From Buxus sempervirens (Eukaryota; Streptophyta; Magnoliopsida; Buxales; Buxaceae), in assembly GCA_947561395.2 (NCBI GenBank), contig OX387193.1, positions 10,850,001 through 10,914,000 of the forward strand: a DNA stretch of 64,000 bases, written 5' to 3'. The notes beneath the pieces are model-generated. The model did no database searches and was not told the origin of the DNA. It saw only the letters and a program-made list of their open reading frames with translations. Positions 33,661 to 46,821 of this stretch are shown one piece after another (position 1 is the stretch's first letter; the number at the start of each line of letters is the position of its first letter). The position numbers were made by a program, and so were the translations under genes.

Positions 33661-35371
33661 ATTGTGTTGCACCCCTAATTCAAACAACTAGAAATGCTGA
33701 CTACATTGGTGCCGTCATTCGTCACTTGTCTTTAATTCGGAATAAACGTTGTCTCTTGGCTTATGTGTAAGTCCAATCTGCTGTAATCTGAAATCGTATT
33801 GTTTTCCTGAGAGAGGTGATGTCTCGTACATGCCTTGGTCAACTTTGTAACTCATGATTCTTGAACTAAGCAGGTATAATCGTGCTGAACTATTAGGAAT
33901 TTGATATGGCAGCTTGGTTCTGTACTTGCCCAAGAAATTCAAGAAAAGTTCAAGTACTAAGAAGAAAAATATTTCAAGAAGCACTCCACAGCTCTAAAGT
34001 CATACATGTCGGAACTTGATATTGATTTGACTGTGGTAAATCCTCCCTAGCTCCCTCAACTCGTTGTATGAATTAGAATATTTAAGTTTGTATTGCTGGC
34101 ATTGGACAGTAAAATGGGAGAGGTCCAACAGAGTTGAGTAAAAACTAATGAACTTTGCAGTGACAAAGTATCTTCGTAGAAGACTTCTTAGGCCCAAACG
34201 GAAGAATAAAGGACTCTGGAGGTCATTCCCTAAACCTATAAGAGGCCAGTGTTTGAGACGCGACTAGAAATTATTCAAGATCTCATGCTTCATAATAACA
34301 AACTTGTCTATCTAGAAGTCTGGTTCATTTAGTTCTGGAATAGTTTTCACTGCAGAAGCGATTATCTTACTCTCAGAGAACTACCCATTTGAAATAGTCA
34401 TTGTAGCCACGGTTGCTTTACCCTCATTTGTTTGCTTGTCTAGCAAATGAGTATGGCTAAAACTTATTTCTTTATCACTAGAGAAGCTAGATTGCTCAGA
34501 CTGAAGTTTGTTGCGATGACATTAGTAGTGTACTTCTCAGCAATCAGTCAGCCAACCTTTCTCGCCATTCAGTACACTTTCTGAAGGGAACTGATGCTGA
34601 TCAATACATCTCACAGGTCATTTACCCATTAACTTGTTGAAACAGACTTGTTTTGCATCATTTGTTCCTTTTTAACATTGATATGCTTCTAGTTTATCTG
34701 TAGGCCTTGTGGAGGAGCTCACAGGGTGGTTATCAGGGGAATGGAGTTGGAAAAACTAGTCTTCAATCTATCCATTCCCTTTACTGTTGTTCATAATGAA
34801 AATAATTTTCGAACTCGAACACACAATTTTGTTTGCTCTTAGTCCTTTACTCTAAATATGTCATATACAATCTAAGATGAAGGTTCAATGTCATGCTACA
34901 TGTCAAAACTCCAGATCAAAGTTAGACCTGGACATGTAACTATGTATGACTCACTAGGAAGCTTGACCTCTCATTTTTAAAGACTAGTTATCTTCCATAA
35001 GGACCCCTCGTTTAAAAGATCAAAAAGTGAACTTGTTGCGTCTTAACCAGGGTTTTATATCTCGGTTGATAATGGTGTGTGTTGCATCACTTAATAGCAA
35101 GGTTCCTCTCCAGCAATGTAAAGGAAGAGTACTGTAGGGTTTGTGAGTTCCACAAATGAAAGAAATATTTTCACTTTTAGAGCCCTCAACTTAGAATTTA
35201 GTTATAGAGTGTCGTAGGGAAATCTTGATGTAGATGATGCCAAGGTTTAAAAACTTTGTATCGGTTTGGGTATGGGCCCAGCATAGCCCAATCTGATACC
35301 AAGTTGCGATACTGAGAAGTATCGGCCGATACTTCCAGAAAAAGACCTCTTATTAAGTAAATAATCATTGC
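33661..35371. other. Unassigned sequence without recognised gene
   Basis: Short open frames occur (33715-33984 and 34000-34197, minus), but they have no recognised domain or splice context. I see no RNA gene or mobile element. Confidence 0.4.
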
Positions 35372-36550
35372 ATTGCATCACTGAAAGAAGCCCTTTATAA
35401 GGTTTGGGAAGATGGAAGAGATGTTCTAAAGAAGAAGCGTGAGGTGGCAAGACAGAGGGGCTTGAATTTGTTTACAGCCACTAATATGGCAGCTGCTTAT
35501 GAAAGGCTTTTTCTTTGTGTATCAAAGAACATGAAAGAATGGGATAATTGGTTTGATTATTGCAATCACCAATGGCAAGCCCCAGTGGATTAAAATGCTC
35601 CAGCTCATGATCATTGGTGTAGGGAGTAAGTGCTGCACTAAATAAGTGGAGTGTTCTAAAGAAGAAGGGTGAGGTGGCAAGACAGAGGGGCTTGACTTTG
35701 TTTACTGCCACTAAGATGGCAGCTGCTTTTGAAAGTCTTTTTCTTTGCATATCAGAGAACATGAAAGAAGGGGATAATATGTTTGATTATTGCAGTCACC
35801 AACAGCAAGCCCCATTGGATTAAAATGTGCCCCAGCTCATGATCACTGGTGTAGGGAGTAAGTGCTACACTAAATAAGTGGAGTGTTCTAAAGAAGAAGG
35901 GTGAAGTGGCAAGACAGAGGGGCTTGAATTTGTTTACTGCCACTAAGATGGCAGCTGCTTATGAAAGGCTTTTTCTTTGCGTATCAAAGAACATGAAAGA
36001 AGGGGATTTGGTTTGATTATTGCAGTCACCAACGGCAAGCCCCATTGGATTAAAATGCTCCAGCTCATGATCATTGGTCTAGGGAGTAAGTGCTGCACTA
36101 AATAAGTGGAGTGTTATAAAGAAGAAAGGTGAGGTGGCGAGACAGAGGGGCTTGAATTTGTTTACTGCCACTAAGATGGCAGCTGCTTATGAAAGTCTTT
36201 TTCTTTGCGTATCAAAGAACATGAAAGAAGGGGATAATTGGTTTGATTATTGCAGTCACCAAAAATGAGCCCCATTGGATTAAAATGCTCAAGCTCATGA
36301 TCATTGGTGTAGGAAGTAAGTGCTGCACTAAATAAGTGGAGTGTTCTAAAGAAGAAGGGTGAGGTGGCAAGACAGAGGGGCTTGAATTTGTTTACTGCCA
36401 CTAAGATGGTAGTTGCTTATGAAAGGCTTTTTCTTTGCGTATCAAAGAACATGAAAGAATGGGATAATTGGTTTGCTTATTGCAGTCACCAACAGCAAGC
36501 CCCATTGGATTAAAATGCTCCAACTCATGATCATTGGTGTAGGGAGTAAG
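35372..36550 (+). repeat. Tandem repeat of about 230 bp, five units, with coding character
   Basis: Units starting at GTGGAGTGTT lie near 35646, 35879, 36106 and 36336, with a first unit from about 35400. In the first unit a plus frame reads KVWEDGRDVLKKKREVARQR and onward through FTATNMAAAYERLFLCVS to a stop near 35592. Later units keep much of this frame with substitutions but lose the upstream part. It looks like the last exon of a gene, amplified in tandem. The peptide vaguely recalls the C-terminal tail of large plant glycosyltransferases, which I cannot verify. The gypsy element is inserted inside the fifth-to-sixth unit junction at 36550. Confidence 0.6.
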
Positions 36551-39040
36551 TGTAAGACCCCGAAAATTTCCTAATTTTAAAATTAAATAATAAATTAATA
36601 TTTATTTGAGGATTTTATTGATAGATTAATTTATAATCATAGGTGATCGCATGGATAGTAGAGATCATGAGTTTGGCGCAGATCTGACCGTTGGATCGTG
36701 ATATATCGAGGTAAGAATTAAATATTTACGATACCGTGTTCTGATTGGTTGGTTGTGTAATGAGTAATATGTGGCTGGGATGCGTAGGATCATGGAATAT
36801 AAAATTAGGGTTTATACCCTAGGAGAATACAAACCGTATTCTCCATCGTATTGGTTGTTTGGTATTCAGCGGCTGTAGACGAACGAAGAGAGAACCGAGA
36901 GGAGAAGAAGAATAAGAAGGGAGAGAGAACGTTTGATCTTGAGTTTCTCATCGTCCCAAGAGCTTTATACGTCTTTGAAGAGAAGGAGTTGCTGCTGTTC
37001 AGAGGAAGAAGAAAGGAACACACGATACAGGTAGGTAGCACACCTCGTTTTGTCGTTGATTTGTGTTTTCTCTTTGTTTAATCGTGAATACATGTTTAAT
37101 CGTAGTGTATAAGTATATTTAGTTAGATTATTGTAGAATATATGCATAGAAATTGCTTAGAATGAAGAAAAATTCAGATTTTGTAATCGGTTTTGCCACA
37201 GTTGATAGGATGCCTAGCACAATCGCCTAAACGATCATGGGCGTCAGTTAATTGAATTTGACCAAACATTAAGCCGCTTACCCATTGCCTAGGCGATGGG
37301 GTAGGCAACTAAAATTTGCTTGGGCACCTAGTGAGACCACCTAGGTGATCCCTGAGCGCCCATTAACTAGAAAAATTGTAGAATTCTAAACTGCCACCCA
37401 GCCAGGTCGCCTAGGCGACTGAGCTGAGCGACCTCAACATAAAATTTTACTTATTCAAATATTTGATTTTAATTTAAAATAAAATGGTTTTAATTGGATT
37501 TTATCAATTAAATTAGATGATTTGAGACAGATTTAATAATCCAAATAACCTGTTTTCTACAAAAACATTTGAGTATTTATTTTAGGTTTATAATTGCCTA
37601 ATTTGAAAAATAATTTGGAATTTATGAGATTTTAAAATTTAAAACCTTTTGACTGAGATATTTAATTAGTGAAAATCTATCTCACACATAATGATTCAGA
37701 CTTCCACAGATAGGAACTTTATATCAGAAATTCAACCCAGTTATACTAATTTTGATAAAATTTACATATCAGATTATTATATGCCACTGGGCACTATTAC
37801 TTACATATGGATGAGTCCTAGAATTGTTGGTGTCTAGTGGGCATAGCTGAATATGGATCCATAGAATAAACTAGATAGCGAAGAGGTATTTAATTTGGGT
37901 TAAGTACTTCCAATTGCGAGCACGTTTCCTTTGCAAGTTAGTTTGATCTGAAAGGTCCCATGTTTGTAGGGTCATTTCAAGCCTCGCTGGTGATTCTTGT
38001 ACATGCGGATCAGCGGACATTTCCATGTATTGATTCAGGGGACTACATGATGGTGGTTCATACCAACTCTGTGAGTTTGAGCACAATAAATCGATGACTA
38101 CGGCTCTTATCGTCAGAATAAGACTCGAGTTTGAGTGTCTTAGTAGCTTCGCCCATAAGACGCACAGTGGTATAACATTGAAGAGTGTCTTTTCAAAGAA
38201 CTTATCTTTCTTTGTGAGTCTTGCAATGATAATGTTGATTGATATACACTTGATTACCATTATATAGACACATGTGTAGCTGTAAATGATTTATCATTTG
38301 ATTATATTCGGTTACTCTTTTATTACTTCGAATATGATAGATATTGACTTGGCTTCCGTTAATATGGAAATTTTATACTGGTTTATTTCTGGATTTAGTT
38401 CTTATCATTATTATATCTGATACATGACCTTTGGAAAGGATTTAATGCTGATTTATGTTCCTCAACTTATATGATTTGATTAATTGAAACCCGCTTCCTC
38501 ATACTTTTATCAAGCATGAAATGGTTATTTTTATATATGAGCATTTTAGCATGCATCGTGTTACCTATTGAGATATTCGTATCTCATACCTTTTGTTTTG
38601 TTTTGGTTTTCAGCTGATACACGAGAGAGGGATCTGATTGGTGATAGTCAGGAGAGTTCGCTGATTTCTTACCGAAGGAATACTACTATCCTGATTGAGT
38701 TGAGGTGGTCTGAGAGATGTGACATTGACTATTTGATGGTTTATCTTTATTTATTTGGACATGATGTATTCAGAGAGAGAGAGTGTGAGAGTTTTTTTAG
38801 AACCCTTTTGATTATACCAGACTTGATCAATTGATTTGATGGTCACTTATTCTTTATGATATTTATGGGGATGATAGGCATTATGCTTCCACACATTATA
38901 TTAATCCGCACTATGATGAACACCTTTGAATTATTTGATTTTAGTCTGGTTAAATTTGTTGATGTTATATATGAGCCTAGTAGCACTTGGATTCGGGTTT
39001 AGATGCCGGTTTTGCATTGACCGGGGTTCAGGGTGCTACA
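36551..39040 (+). repeat. 5' LTR of the gypsy element (2490 bp)
   Basis: Runs from TGTAAGACCCCG to CAGGGTGCTACA. It contains a donor-like CAG|GTAGGT at 37031, CGCCTAGGCG-type palindromes (37200-37440), the hairpin TGAGATATTCGTATCTCA at 38569-38586 and a pyrimidine-rich acceptor GGTTTTCAG ending at 38613. This order suggests an intron inside the LTR. The TSD cannot be checked because the other end is lost. Confidence 0.85.
37200..37440 (+). repeat. CGCCTAGGCG-type palindromes in the gypsy LTR
   Basis: Variants such as TCGCCTAGGCGA, TTGCCTAGGCGATGG and CACCTAGGTGATC recur five or six times between 37200 and 37440. They occupy the same place, downstream of the LTR donor, as the GGTGCCAACCT palindromes in the 23.2 kb LTR. 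Confidence 0.6.
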
Positions 39041-39044
39041 AAGA

Positions 39045-39056
39045 TGGTATCAAAGC
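39045..39056 (+). other. Primer binding site of the gypsy element, tRNA-iMet type
   Basis: TGGTATCAAAGC lies 4 bases after the LTR end. It matches the tRNA-iMet complement except for one base (A for G). Confidence 0.85.
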
Positions 39057-39164
39057 AATGGTCGTAACCTTAGGTAGCCAGTCATAGGGGGATGAGATTG
39101 TGAGTTCGCTAGATAGAACCCCTAGAATTATTTGATCCTAACAAATGGAATTTGAATTTTGCAG

Positions 39165-40380
39165 ATGGCTGGTAGAGGGCGATGTACACGAGTTGATGTT
39201 CATGATGAGAGAGTTGAGGCTAGAGAGCAGTAGTATGATGCTCGACCACCACCAGGAGGTGATATTTGGGCCATGGTAAGCACCCTAGCAGATCTTCTTG
39301 CCAAAGAGAGGGAGGAGAAAATGAGCCAGAATGCGAATGGTAATGGAGGTAATGGGCACGAAGATGCACCTAGACACATTGGTGAGATTCAGACAGCGTG
39401 GGACTTGGAGCAGTTCCGTACAATGGATCTGCCTATTTTCAGTGGACAGCCAGACCCAATGGAGGCAAAGAGATGGCTTATGCGGGTCGAGGGGATTTTG
39501 ATGCTATGGATTGCCCAGAGGATAGGAGGGTGAGGTTGGCAGCATTTTTGTTTGAGGGAGAGGCATCTCACAGGTGGAGAGCTGTGAAGAAGCAGGACCC
39601 TCAAGCTACTTACATGTCATGGGACACATTCACAGAGGTGTTTTATGGACAGTACTTCTCTGATGAGGTCTGGCTATAGAAGGAGAGGGAGTTTATGAAT
39701 ATCACCTAGGGGAGCTAGACAGTGGCACAATATGAGTCCCGATTTTCCACCTTGTCTCAATTTGCACCCCACAAGGTGCAGGATGAGAGGAGGATGACTG
39801 CGCATTTCGAGAGGGGTCTGGGGTTGGAGATGCGGAGTATGTTGACAGTATTCTTATGTACTGAGTTTAAGGATATTGTGCGTCCGGCTACCAGAGCAAA
39901 GAGAGATATTGAGACTTAAGCCACTATGAGCAGAGCTAGACAGCCAATGAGGCCGGTAGAGTAGAGGGGCTTCCTTAGTGGGGGCAAGAGACCGAGGGAG
40001 TGGTACGGAGGAGATTCATCTGGCAGATAGATGTACATACCAGCTCAAAAGGGTTGTGCCAGTTGTGGCAGGCACCATGTCCTGGGTCCATGTTTCGCAG
40101 CTCCAGGTACTAGTTATAAATGTGGTCAAGCAAGCCACCGGATACATGAGTGTCACTTTCCACCCACTTATCAATCCTTAGCAGTGAGACGACCAGATGC
40201 ACTAGCACCTGCACCCGTAGCTACTCAGAGAACCCCATTTTAGCAGCCAGCCCAGAGAGCACCCATGGGACAAAGACCCCAGGATAGAGGAGCAACAAAA
40301 AGGGTAGCACAGAGGCAAGCAGTACTTGCTCCGTAGCTACGGCAGGCGAGAGTATATGAAGTAGAGGCACACGAGGAGAA
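39165..40380 (+). pseudogene. Gypsy Gag, broken
   Basis: The start at 39165 (MAGRGRCTRVD) directly follows an acceptor-like TTTTGCAG. Gag core motifs include AWDLEQFRTMDLPIFSG and AFLFEGEASHRWRAVKKQ, and a zinc knuckle SYKCGQASHRIHEC in which the first Cys has become Ser. At least six stops (near 39229, 39677, 39708, 39919, 39963, 40337), mostly TAG where Gln is expected, plus a frame change near 39530 disable it. Confidence 0.75.
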
Positions 40381-40395
40381 GCATGACCCTAACCT

Positions 40396-40830
40396 GTGAC
40401 TAAGATTAAGGTTGATCCGGAGGCACCTGAGCTGATTAGAGTTATTCTTTTCATCTGTGGTAGATCAGCTTGTTGTTTGTTTGATTCTGGTGCTTTGCAT
40501 TCTTTCATTTCGCCTGTTTGTGCACGACGGATTGGATTGTCACCAGTTGATATGGATGCTATTTTATCTGTGCACACACCATTGGGGGAGTCAACTAGAG
40601 TTAAGTCAGTATATAGGGACTGTATGATTAGACTGGGGAGATTAGATCTACCAGGAGATTTGATAGCACTGAAGATTTGAGGATTTGATGTGATTTTGGG
40701 GATAGACTGGTTGTTTAAACGTCATGTCACTCTAGATTGTTACAGTGGGATTGTGACAGTTAGTAGGCCAGATCAAACCATTCATTGTTTTGGATGTGAG
40801 GGCTTTTGATCTCGCATTGGTTTGGTAGCG
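40396..40830 (+). pseudogene. Gypsy aspartic protease, broken
   Basis: CLFDSGALHSFIS carries the active-site DSG. The flap region is followed by a stop at 40678-40680 and the VILGIDWL motif near 40690. The domain is complete apart from stops. Confidence 0.75.
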
Positions 40831-41851
40831 TCTATTGTGGTAGAAGAGCTGAGGGGTGACTCACTTGTCATCTCTGATGTGCCAGTAGTCCGTGATTATA
40901 TAGACTTCCCAGATGATCTACTTGGACTACCACTTGCTCGAGATATCGAGTTCAGGATTCAGCTATTTCCTGGTACAGTTCCTGTTTCGAAGCCACCCTA
41001 TAGGCTTTCGAAACCAGAATAGGAGGAGTTGAAGAAGCAGATAGATGAGCTTCTAGAAAACGGATTTTTCAAGCCGAGTGTGCCGCTATAGGGCGCACCA
41101 GTTCTCTTTGTGCAGAAGAAGGATGGTAGTATGCGCATGTGTATCAACTATAGGCAACTAAATCAGGTTACTATAAAGAATAAGTATCCGTTGCCTAGAA
41201 TTGCGACCTGTTTGATCAGTTGGGAGGCGCATATTGGTTTTCCAAGATTGATCTGAGATCAGGCTATCATTAGTTGAGAGTGGTAGAGGAGGATATAGAG
41301 AAGATGACTTTCTGTACTCATTATGGGCATTATGAGTTCTTGGTTATGCCTTTTGGGCTGACCAATGCCCTAGCTGTCTTCATGGATATCATGAACAGAG
41401 TTTTCCATGCCTATCTGGATAGTTTCATTGTAGTATTTATCGATGACATTTTGGTCTACTCTAAGACCCAAGAGGAGCATGTTGGGCATTTGAAGGTGGT
41501 GTTACAAATTCTGAGGGACCATAAGCTGTTTGGGAAGTTCAGCAAATGTCAGTTTTGGTTGAGGCAGATATCATTTCTGGGTCATGTTATTTTAGGAGAG
41601 GGTATATCCGTGGATTCTGAATAGGTTAAGGCAATAGCAGAATGGCCTAGACCCACTACAGTTACAAAGGTCAGGAGTTTCCTTGGTATGGCAGGATACT
41701 ATAGACATTTCATAGAGGGTTTCTCTCGTATAGCAGCACCCATGTCTAACCTAAGCAAGAAGGCAGTGAAATATCAATGGGATGATAGATGTGAGCAGAG
41801 TTTCCAAGAGTTGAAGAAAAGGTTGACTACCGCCTCGGTTTTGATAGTGTC
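40831..41851 (+). pseudogene. Gypsy reverse transcriptase, broken and cut by an insertion
   Basis: Contains [36 protein letters not shown]-type sequence ([14 protein letters not shown]), [11 protein letters not shown] (catalytic DD) and the thumb GYYRHFIEGFSRIAAP. Stops near 41021 and 41089 correspond to Gln or Trp codons in the family, as does the one at 41622. There is a frame change near 41200-41270. The frame is cut at 41851 by the LTR inserted with TSD GTGTC and resumes at 48539. Confidence 0.82.
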
Positions 41852-42599
41852 TGTCAGCACCTCATTTGTGCACCCTCGAAAATGCTGAAAATAAAAATCC
41901 TAACTGAAAAGTCAAACCCTGAGGGGGTGAAAATTGACTTTTTGATCAAGTAACAATTGACCACCTTGCTTTATCTCATTGGATAGAGAATCCCGACATG
42001 GTTCCAACGCAACTGAGTTTGCTGGAATCGGAATCCGGATGTAGGATTTATGAACTGGTCAAACTTGAGGGGGAGCAGAAATTGACTTTCTACTAAATCC
42101 CGAATCAACTGTCTAACCCTATTCCAATGGATAGAGGGCTCCGACACGGTTCTAACGCAACTGAGTTTGCCTGAATCGAAGTCCGGATGAAGAAGATATG
42201 AGCAGTTGAAGTTCTAGGGCAGCAATGCCGGAGGCTGCACACGTGGCAAGCAGTAGAGGAAAATATCTCCTGAGGAAAATCTATAATTACCCAAATCAAT
42301 GAAAAATATCTCAAGGATGAATCTGCAGATATCCAAGGGTATCAGGGACTAGATCCATAAATATCTAAAGTTGAGAAAATATCTCAGGGACCAAATTTGT
42401 AAATATCCAAAAGTATCAGGGACTAAATCTGTAAATATCCAAGTATCAGAGACTAAATCTGTAAATATCCAAAAGTATTATGGACCAAATCTGTAAATAT
42501 CCAAAGTATCAGGGACCAATCCACAAATATCAAGATTTGCTCATGATTGATGTTTCCTATGGGCATGCTTGTGCATCATCCATGCATGCAACACCTCAT

Positions 42600-42709
42600 A
42601 CATCCCTCTCTCTCTCTCTCTCCCCCCATGATCACCCATGCATGCATCTCTCTCTCTCTCTCATGATTGATGGGCATGCACGTGCATCATCCATGCATGC
42701 AACACCTCA

Positions 42710-42751
<42 letters not shown>
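42600..42751 (+). repeat. (CT)n microsatellites in the family 2 LTR
   Basis: Three CT runs separated by copies of a segment containing CATGATTGATGGGCATGC and CATCCATGCATGCA. The longest run, about 37 bases, is near 42715-42751. Confidence 0.8.
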
Positions 42752-42753
<2 letters not shown>

Positions 42754-44189
42754 GATTGTTGTCCCCCATGCATGCATGCACATCACACACACCACATAAT
42801 AAAAAGCCTCCCAATCCCATATGTAAGGGGCTCTCTCATTTGTGGCTGATTTCTCTTCAAGAGACTTCCTCCCCTCTCAACCCTCTCCATTCTTCCCACA
42901 CACCCTAAGCCTCTTCTCAAGCCTTCTAAACCTTTCCCACTCTCTTCTTCTCCCATTTTTGCTCAAGGAGGAGGCCTAGGAGATTTCTTGGAGTGAAGGA
43001 GGTGATGTGTAAGTGCTGCTCCAGCCCAAGAAGAGGTCAAGGATACGCCAAATAACTGTGCAAGCCCAAGGTGAGCTTCCTTGTACTCTTTTATTCATCA
43101 TATATAAAGGGGAGCCCATTTGAAGCATGTAGGATCTTTTTTTTATCATATGAGTTCTTGTTATGAAGGGTGTATGTATTTCCCCTCTTGCTACTCTCTT
43201 TTGCATGTTTTCCTAAGAGTGTTTACCATTCAAAGGTAAAAATGAAGGTTTGGTCAAATTAATGAGAGAATGAGAGATCTTTAGCTTGATTTGAAGTGTT
43301 CATGGTTATGGTCTTACATAGATACTTTGCTATTCCCTCTTCACTTTAAATAAGGGAGCATGTTCCCCTAATAACTTTTCTAATGTACCCCTTTATGTAA
43401 CCGCGGGCCCCCCCCCCCCCCCCCCCAACTTTCCTTTCTTTGTCTCTTTAAGTTGAAGTGAATAGATGAAGTTATTATGGTCTTGCTGTAAATTACAAGT
43501 GATGTATGCTAGGTTAGGTCTTTGCTTTTGCATGCATATAACTTAGTTGTCATTTTGTGCATGCTTGAATACACCATCACTTGAAGTGTGTCTTTCCTCA
43601 TCTCTAGGATCATACGAATGTCTTGCTTTCCTTGCTGTGTGTATGTGCTTTCTCATGATTCTCACTTTATTTAAGTTGCTGTTTTCGACCCCTTGAGGTC
43701 ACCCCTATCCGATATTGCATATGTCCCATGAGCATGCTTATACCATCATTTATTAGAAGCCCATCTAGGTGTGTTAGGTACTTTACTGCCTAAAAGTCCT
43801 CTTGCATGCATGAAGGTGTTTTCTTAGTTCTTAAGTGTGATAGATGCACACACATGCACATTAAGGTTAAGAAGGTTCTAAGAGATTGATTCTTTAAAGG
43901 ATTTCATTGGTTTCATTGTGCATATGTTGAGTGTCATCTCTTTGATTTAAAGGAGACCAACACAGGGACAACCGGTCCCCGTTCCCTTGATAAGACTGAT
44001 TTAAAGATAGGGGTGGCCAGGTCAAAGCCTTTCACTTTGTTATTAGTTTTGAAAACCCTAAAGAAGAAGCCAAGTGGCTTTCATCTGAACTACTGTGGGC
44101 CCACACAAGGGCTCACACAGTCACTGGAACACCCCAAGAAGCCCAGAAACCCAAGCCCATTGCAGAGACCCAAAAAATAGCATTTTTTA

Positions 44190-44257
44190 GCTGATCCAAC
44201 AACTCAAGTTGGATCAGCAGGGCCCCCTTTGTATCCGACCATAAGGATCGGATACAA
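44190..44257 (+). repeat. Two 29-nt palindromes in the outer 41.8 kb LTR
   Basis: 44190-44218 has an 11-bp stem GCTGATCCAAC around a 7-nt loop. 44229-44257 is built on TTGTATCCGA with a partly mismatched centre. They start 39 nt apart, the same pitch as at 13957-14024. Confidence 0.65.
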
Positions 44258-45513
44258 ATGATTCTGTTAATGTGTTAATTTCCATATTTTGTGATATTGT
44301 GCAATTTTTGTGCCTTGTTTGATCAAACCAGTTGAACCAGTAGGGTTTTTGGGTCACCTGGAAACCCAAGATGGCCATGGACCGACCCGATCCAATTCGG
44401 TTTCCAGTGGGCCTTCCAACGGGGCCCACTAAGCCCGACCAACTTACTTTTAGTTAAGTAAAGATAATCAAACTGAATGAGTGGGCCACACCATTGGAGG
44501 CCCACCAAAGCCCAATTTCGAGGGCATGATGATCAGATTTATGCATGGTTTGGCCGAGACCACGGGCAGGGCCTACCGGGCCCACTAAGCCCATTGAACC
44601 AAAAAAGGTTAGGGTTTCCAAACCCTAACACGGGAAGTCTTGGGCTTTCAAGCCCAAGCCCAGATAAAAGGCCCCAATCCCAAATCCTGGCCCATTTTGG
44701 CACAGATTAGGAAAGATAATCAAAATCACTTGGCAACCAATTGTGTGGCCCACAAAGCAATCCCGGCCCACTTTGGCATGAAAATCCACTTAAATAATCA
44801 AACTTGAATTTCAAAATTGTAAGCACCTCATTTTTGCGCTCCGGAAAGCCAGAAATGCAAAACCCGGCTAAAAAGTCAAACCCTGAGGGGTGAAAAGTTG
44901 ACTTTTTGATCAAATGAAAATTTGCCACCTTGCTTTATGTCATTGGATAGAGAATCTCGACACGGTTCCAACGCAACTGGGTTTGCAGGAATTGGAGTCC
45001 GGATGAAGGTTCTACGGGCGGTCAAACTTAAGGAAAAGCCAAGAGTTGACTTTTCCTCGATTTCCATGCCAAGTGCCTTGCTCTATACCAATGGATAGGG
45101 AATCCCGATACGAGTCCAACGCAACTGGGTTTGCAGGAATCGGAGTCCGGATGGAAGTTCTAAGGGCGGTCAAACTTAGGGAAAGGCCAAAAGTTGACTT
45201 TTCCTCGCACTCCGTGCCAAGTGCTTAGCCCCATGTCATTAAATAGAAGGCTTCGATACGAGTTCAACGCAATTGAGTTTGCTCAAATCGGAGTTCAGAT
45301 GATTGAGATATGAGCTGTCAAAGTTCCCGAGCAGCAAAGCCAGAAGCTGCACACGTGGCAGCCAAGGCAGCGAAATATCTCAGGGACTAAATCTTAAATA
45401 TCCAAAGTTTAATAAAAATCCCAGGGACTAAACTGAAATTCGCAGGGACCAATCTATAATTGTTAAAAAGTGTCGAATCGGTCAAGTCGAGGGGCAAATC
45501 CGTAATTTTTCAA

Positions 45514-45762
45514 CTTGTATCCGGTCATATATGCCGGATACACTGCCTCTCCTTCATATCCGGACTTGAAGGCCGGATACATGAAGATATTCGCGCGAGA
45601 TTCGCGCCACTTGGCCGACAGATTCGCGGCGGCATTAAATTTTGAAATGATTAAGTCATGTATCCGGCCTGAGTTGCCGGATACAAAGGGAAGCCAGTGT
45701 ATCCGGCCTTGAAGGCCGGATAAAGGGGGGACTTAGTGTATCCGGCCTGAGTTGCCGGATAT
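45514..45762 (+). promoter_or_regulatory. Five ATCCGG palindromes just upstream of a TATA box
   Basis: Hairpins of about 25-29 nt lie at about 45515, 45554, 45659, 45697 and 45736, of the form GTATCCGGC-N-GCCGGATAC. Spacing is about 39 nt within the first pair and within the last three. The TATA box (TCTATAAAA) begins 10 bases after the last one. Confidence 0.75.
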
Positions 45763-46821
45763 ATTAAGTTGTCTATAAAAGCCAAAACAGCAGCTCATTT
45801 CGGGGTTGGCTTTTATTTTTGCCTTTCTCCTGCTCTCTTCTCTCACCTGCCCACCCCGAATCCTATCTCTTCCCACCCCTTTTGCCTCCCACTACCATCC
45901 TTAGCCACCCAAAACCACTTCAACCTCCCTTTTCATTCCCCATTTCCACCCATACTCTAAGAGGAAAGGAAGGAGGAGCTGCTGCTGCCAAGAGGAGAAG
46001 TCCAGCAGCTATCCAAGCCCAAAGGAGGTGCCGGTACACCCCCAAAGAGGTTTTAAAGCATAAGGTAAGACTTCCCACTGTATTGTGTGCATCATATATT
46101 AAACGTAGATTTTTTTGTGATATTTCCTTCCATTTGCCTTCTTGTTCTGCATGGCCTTGTTTTAGCATGATTCATGCATGCATTTGGTGATCCTTTCATG
46201 GCATGGAGCCACCACACGTGTGATACCCACGTAGGCTAGTTTAGGGAGCATGAAAGTCCGAGATTTATACCTTTTAGTGCCTTGTAGCTGCGGCTGTTGG
46301 GCTTATTCTAAGCAGTTTTTGTTGAGGAGCATGTTCCTCCCTTCCCCATCTAATGTACCCCTTAAATAACCCCCCAGATTCCCTTCTTGATGCTCTTTGT
46401 TTTTCTATCATTTTGTCCTCTCACTTTCTCTCATATTCTTCTGAGTATGTGTCGTCCTATCATTGTCGACTATAGCTTTTGTATTGTTTTGGTTAAGGTC
46501 TTTGTACGCTCCATGATCCCCTCACCCAACATATTGTTCCCTATGTCTAAGCATGCATTTATTTTTTTGGATAAATAACATGCTAGGTAACAATTGCTGT
46601 GTCTCTTTTTGACTGGGTGATCACTCAAGTCTTTGCATGCTCCATCACCCCCAAGTCCCCCCATTGCTTTGCTGAAAAGTCCAAGAAGGAGAAGCCAAAG
46701 GTGGCTTCTCCCAGACCTGAACGTATGTGGGCCCATCCGAGGGCCCACCTGACTCTTAAAACCCCCTGGGAGCCCTTAGAATCCATCCCGATAGGCAAAA
46801 ACCAAAAAAAAGCCATTTCAG

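Noticed and set aside
33715-34197. Two minus-strand open frames as genes
   Set aside because: Short, no recognised domain, no splice or promoter context, and composition like surrounding non-coding DNA.
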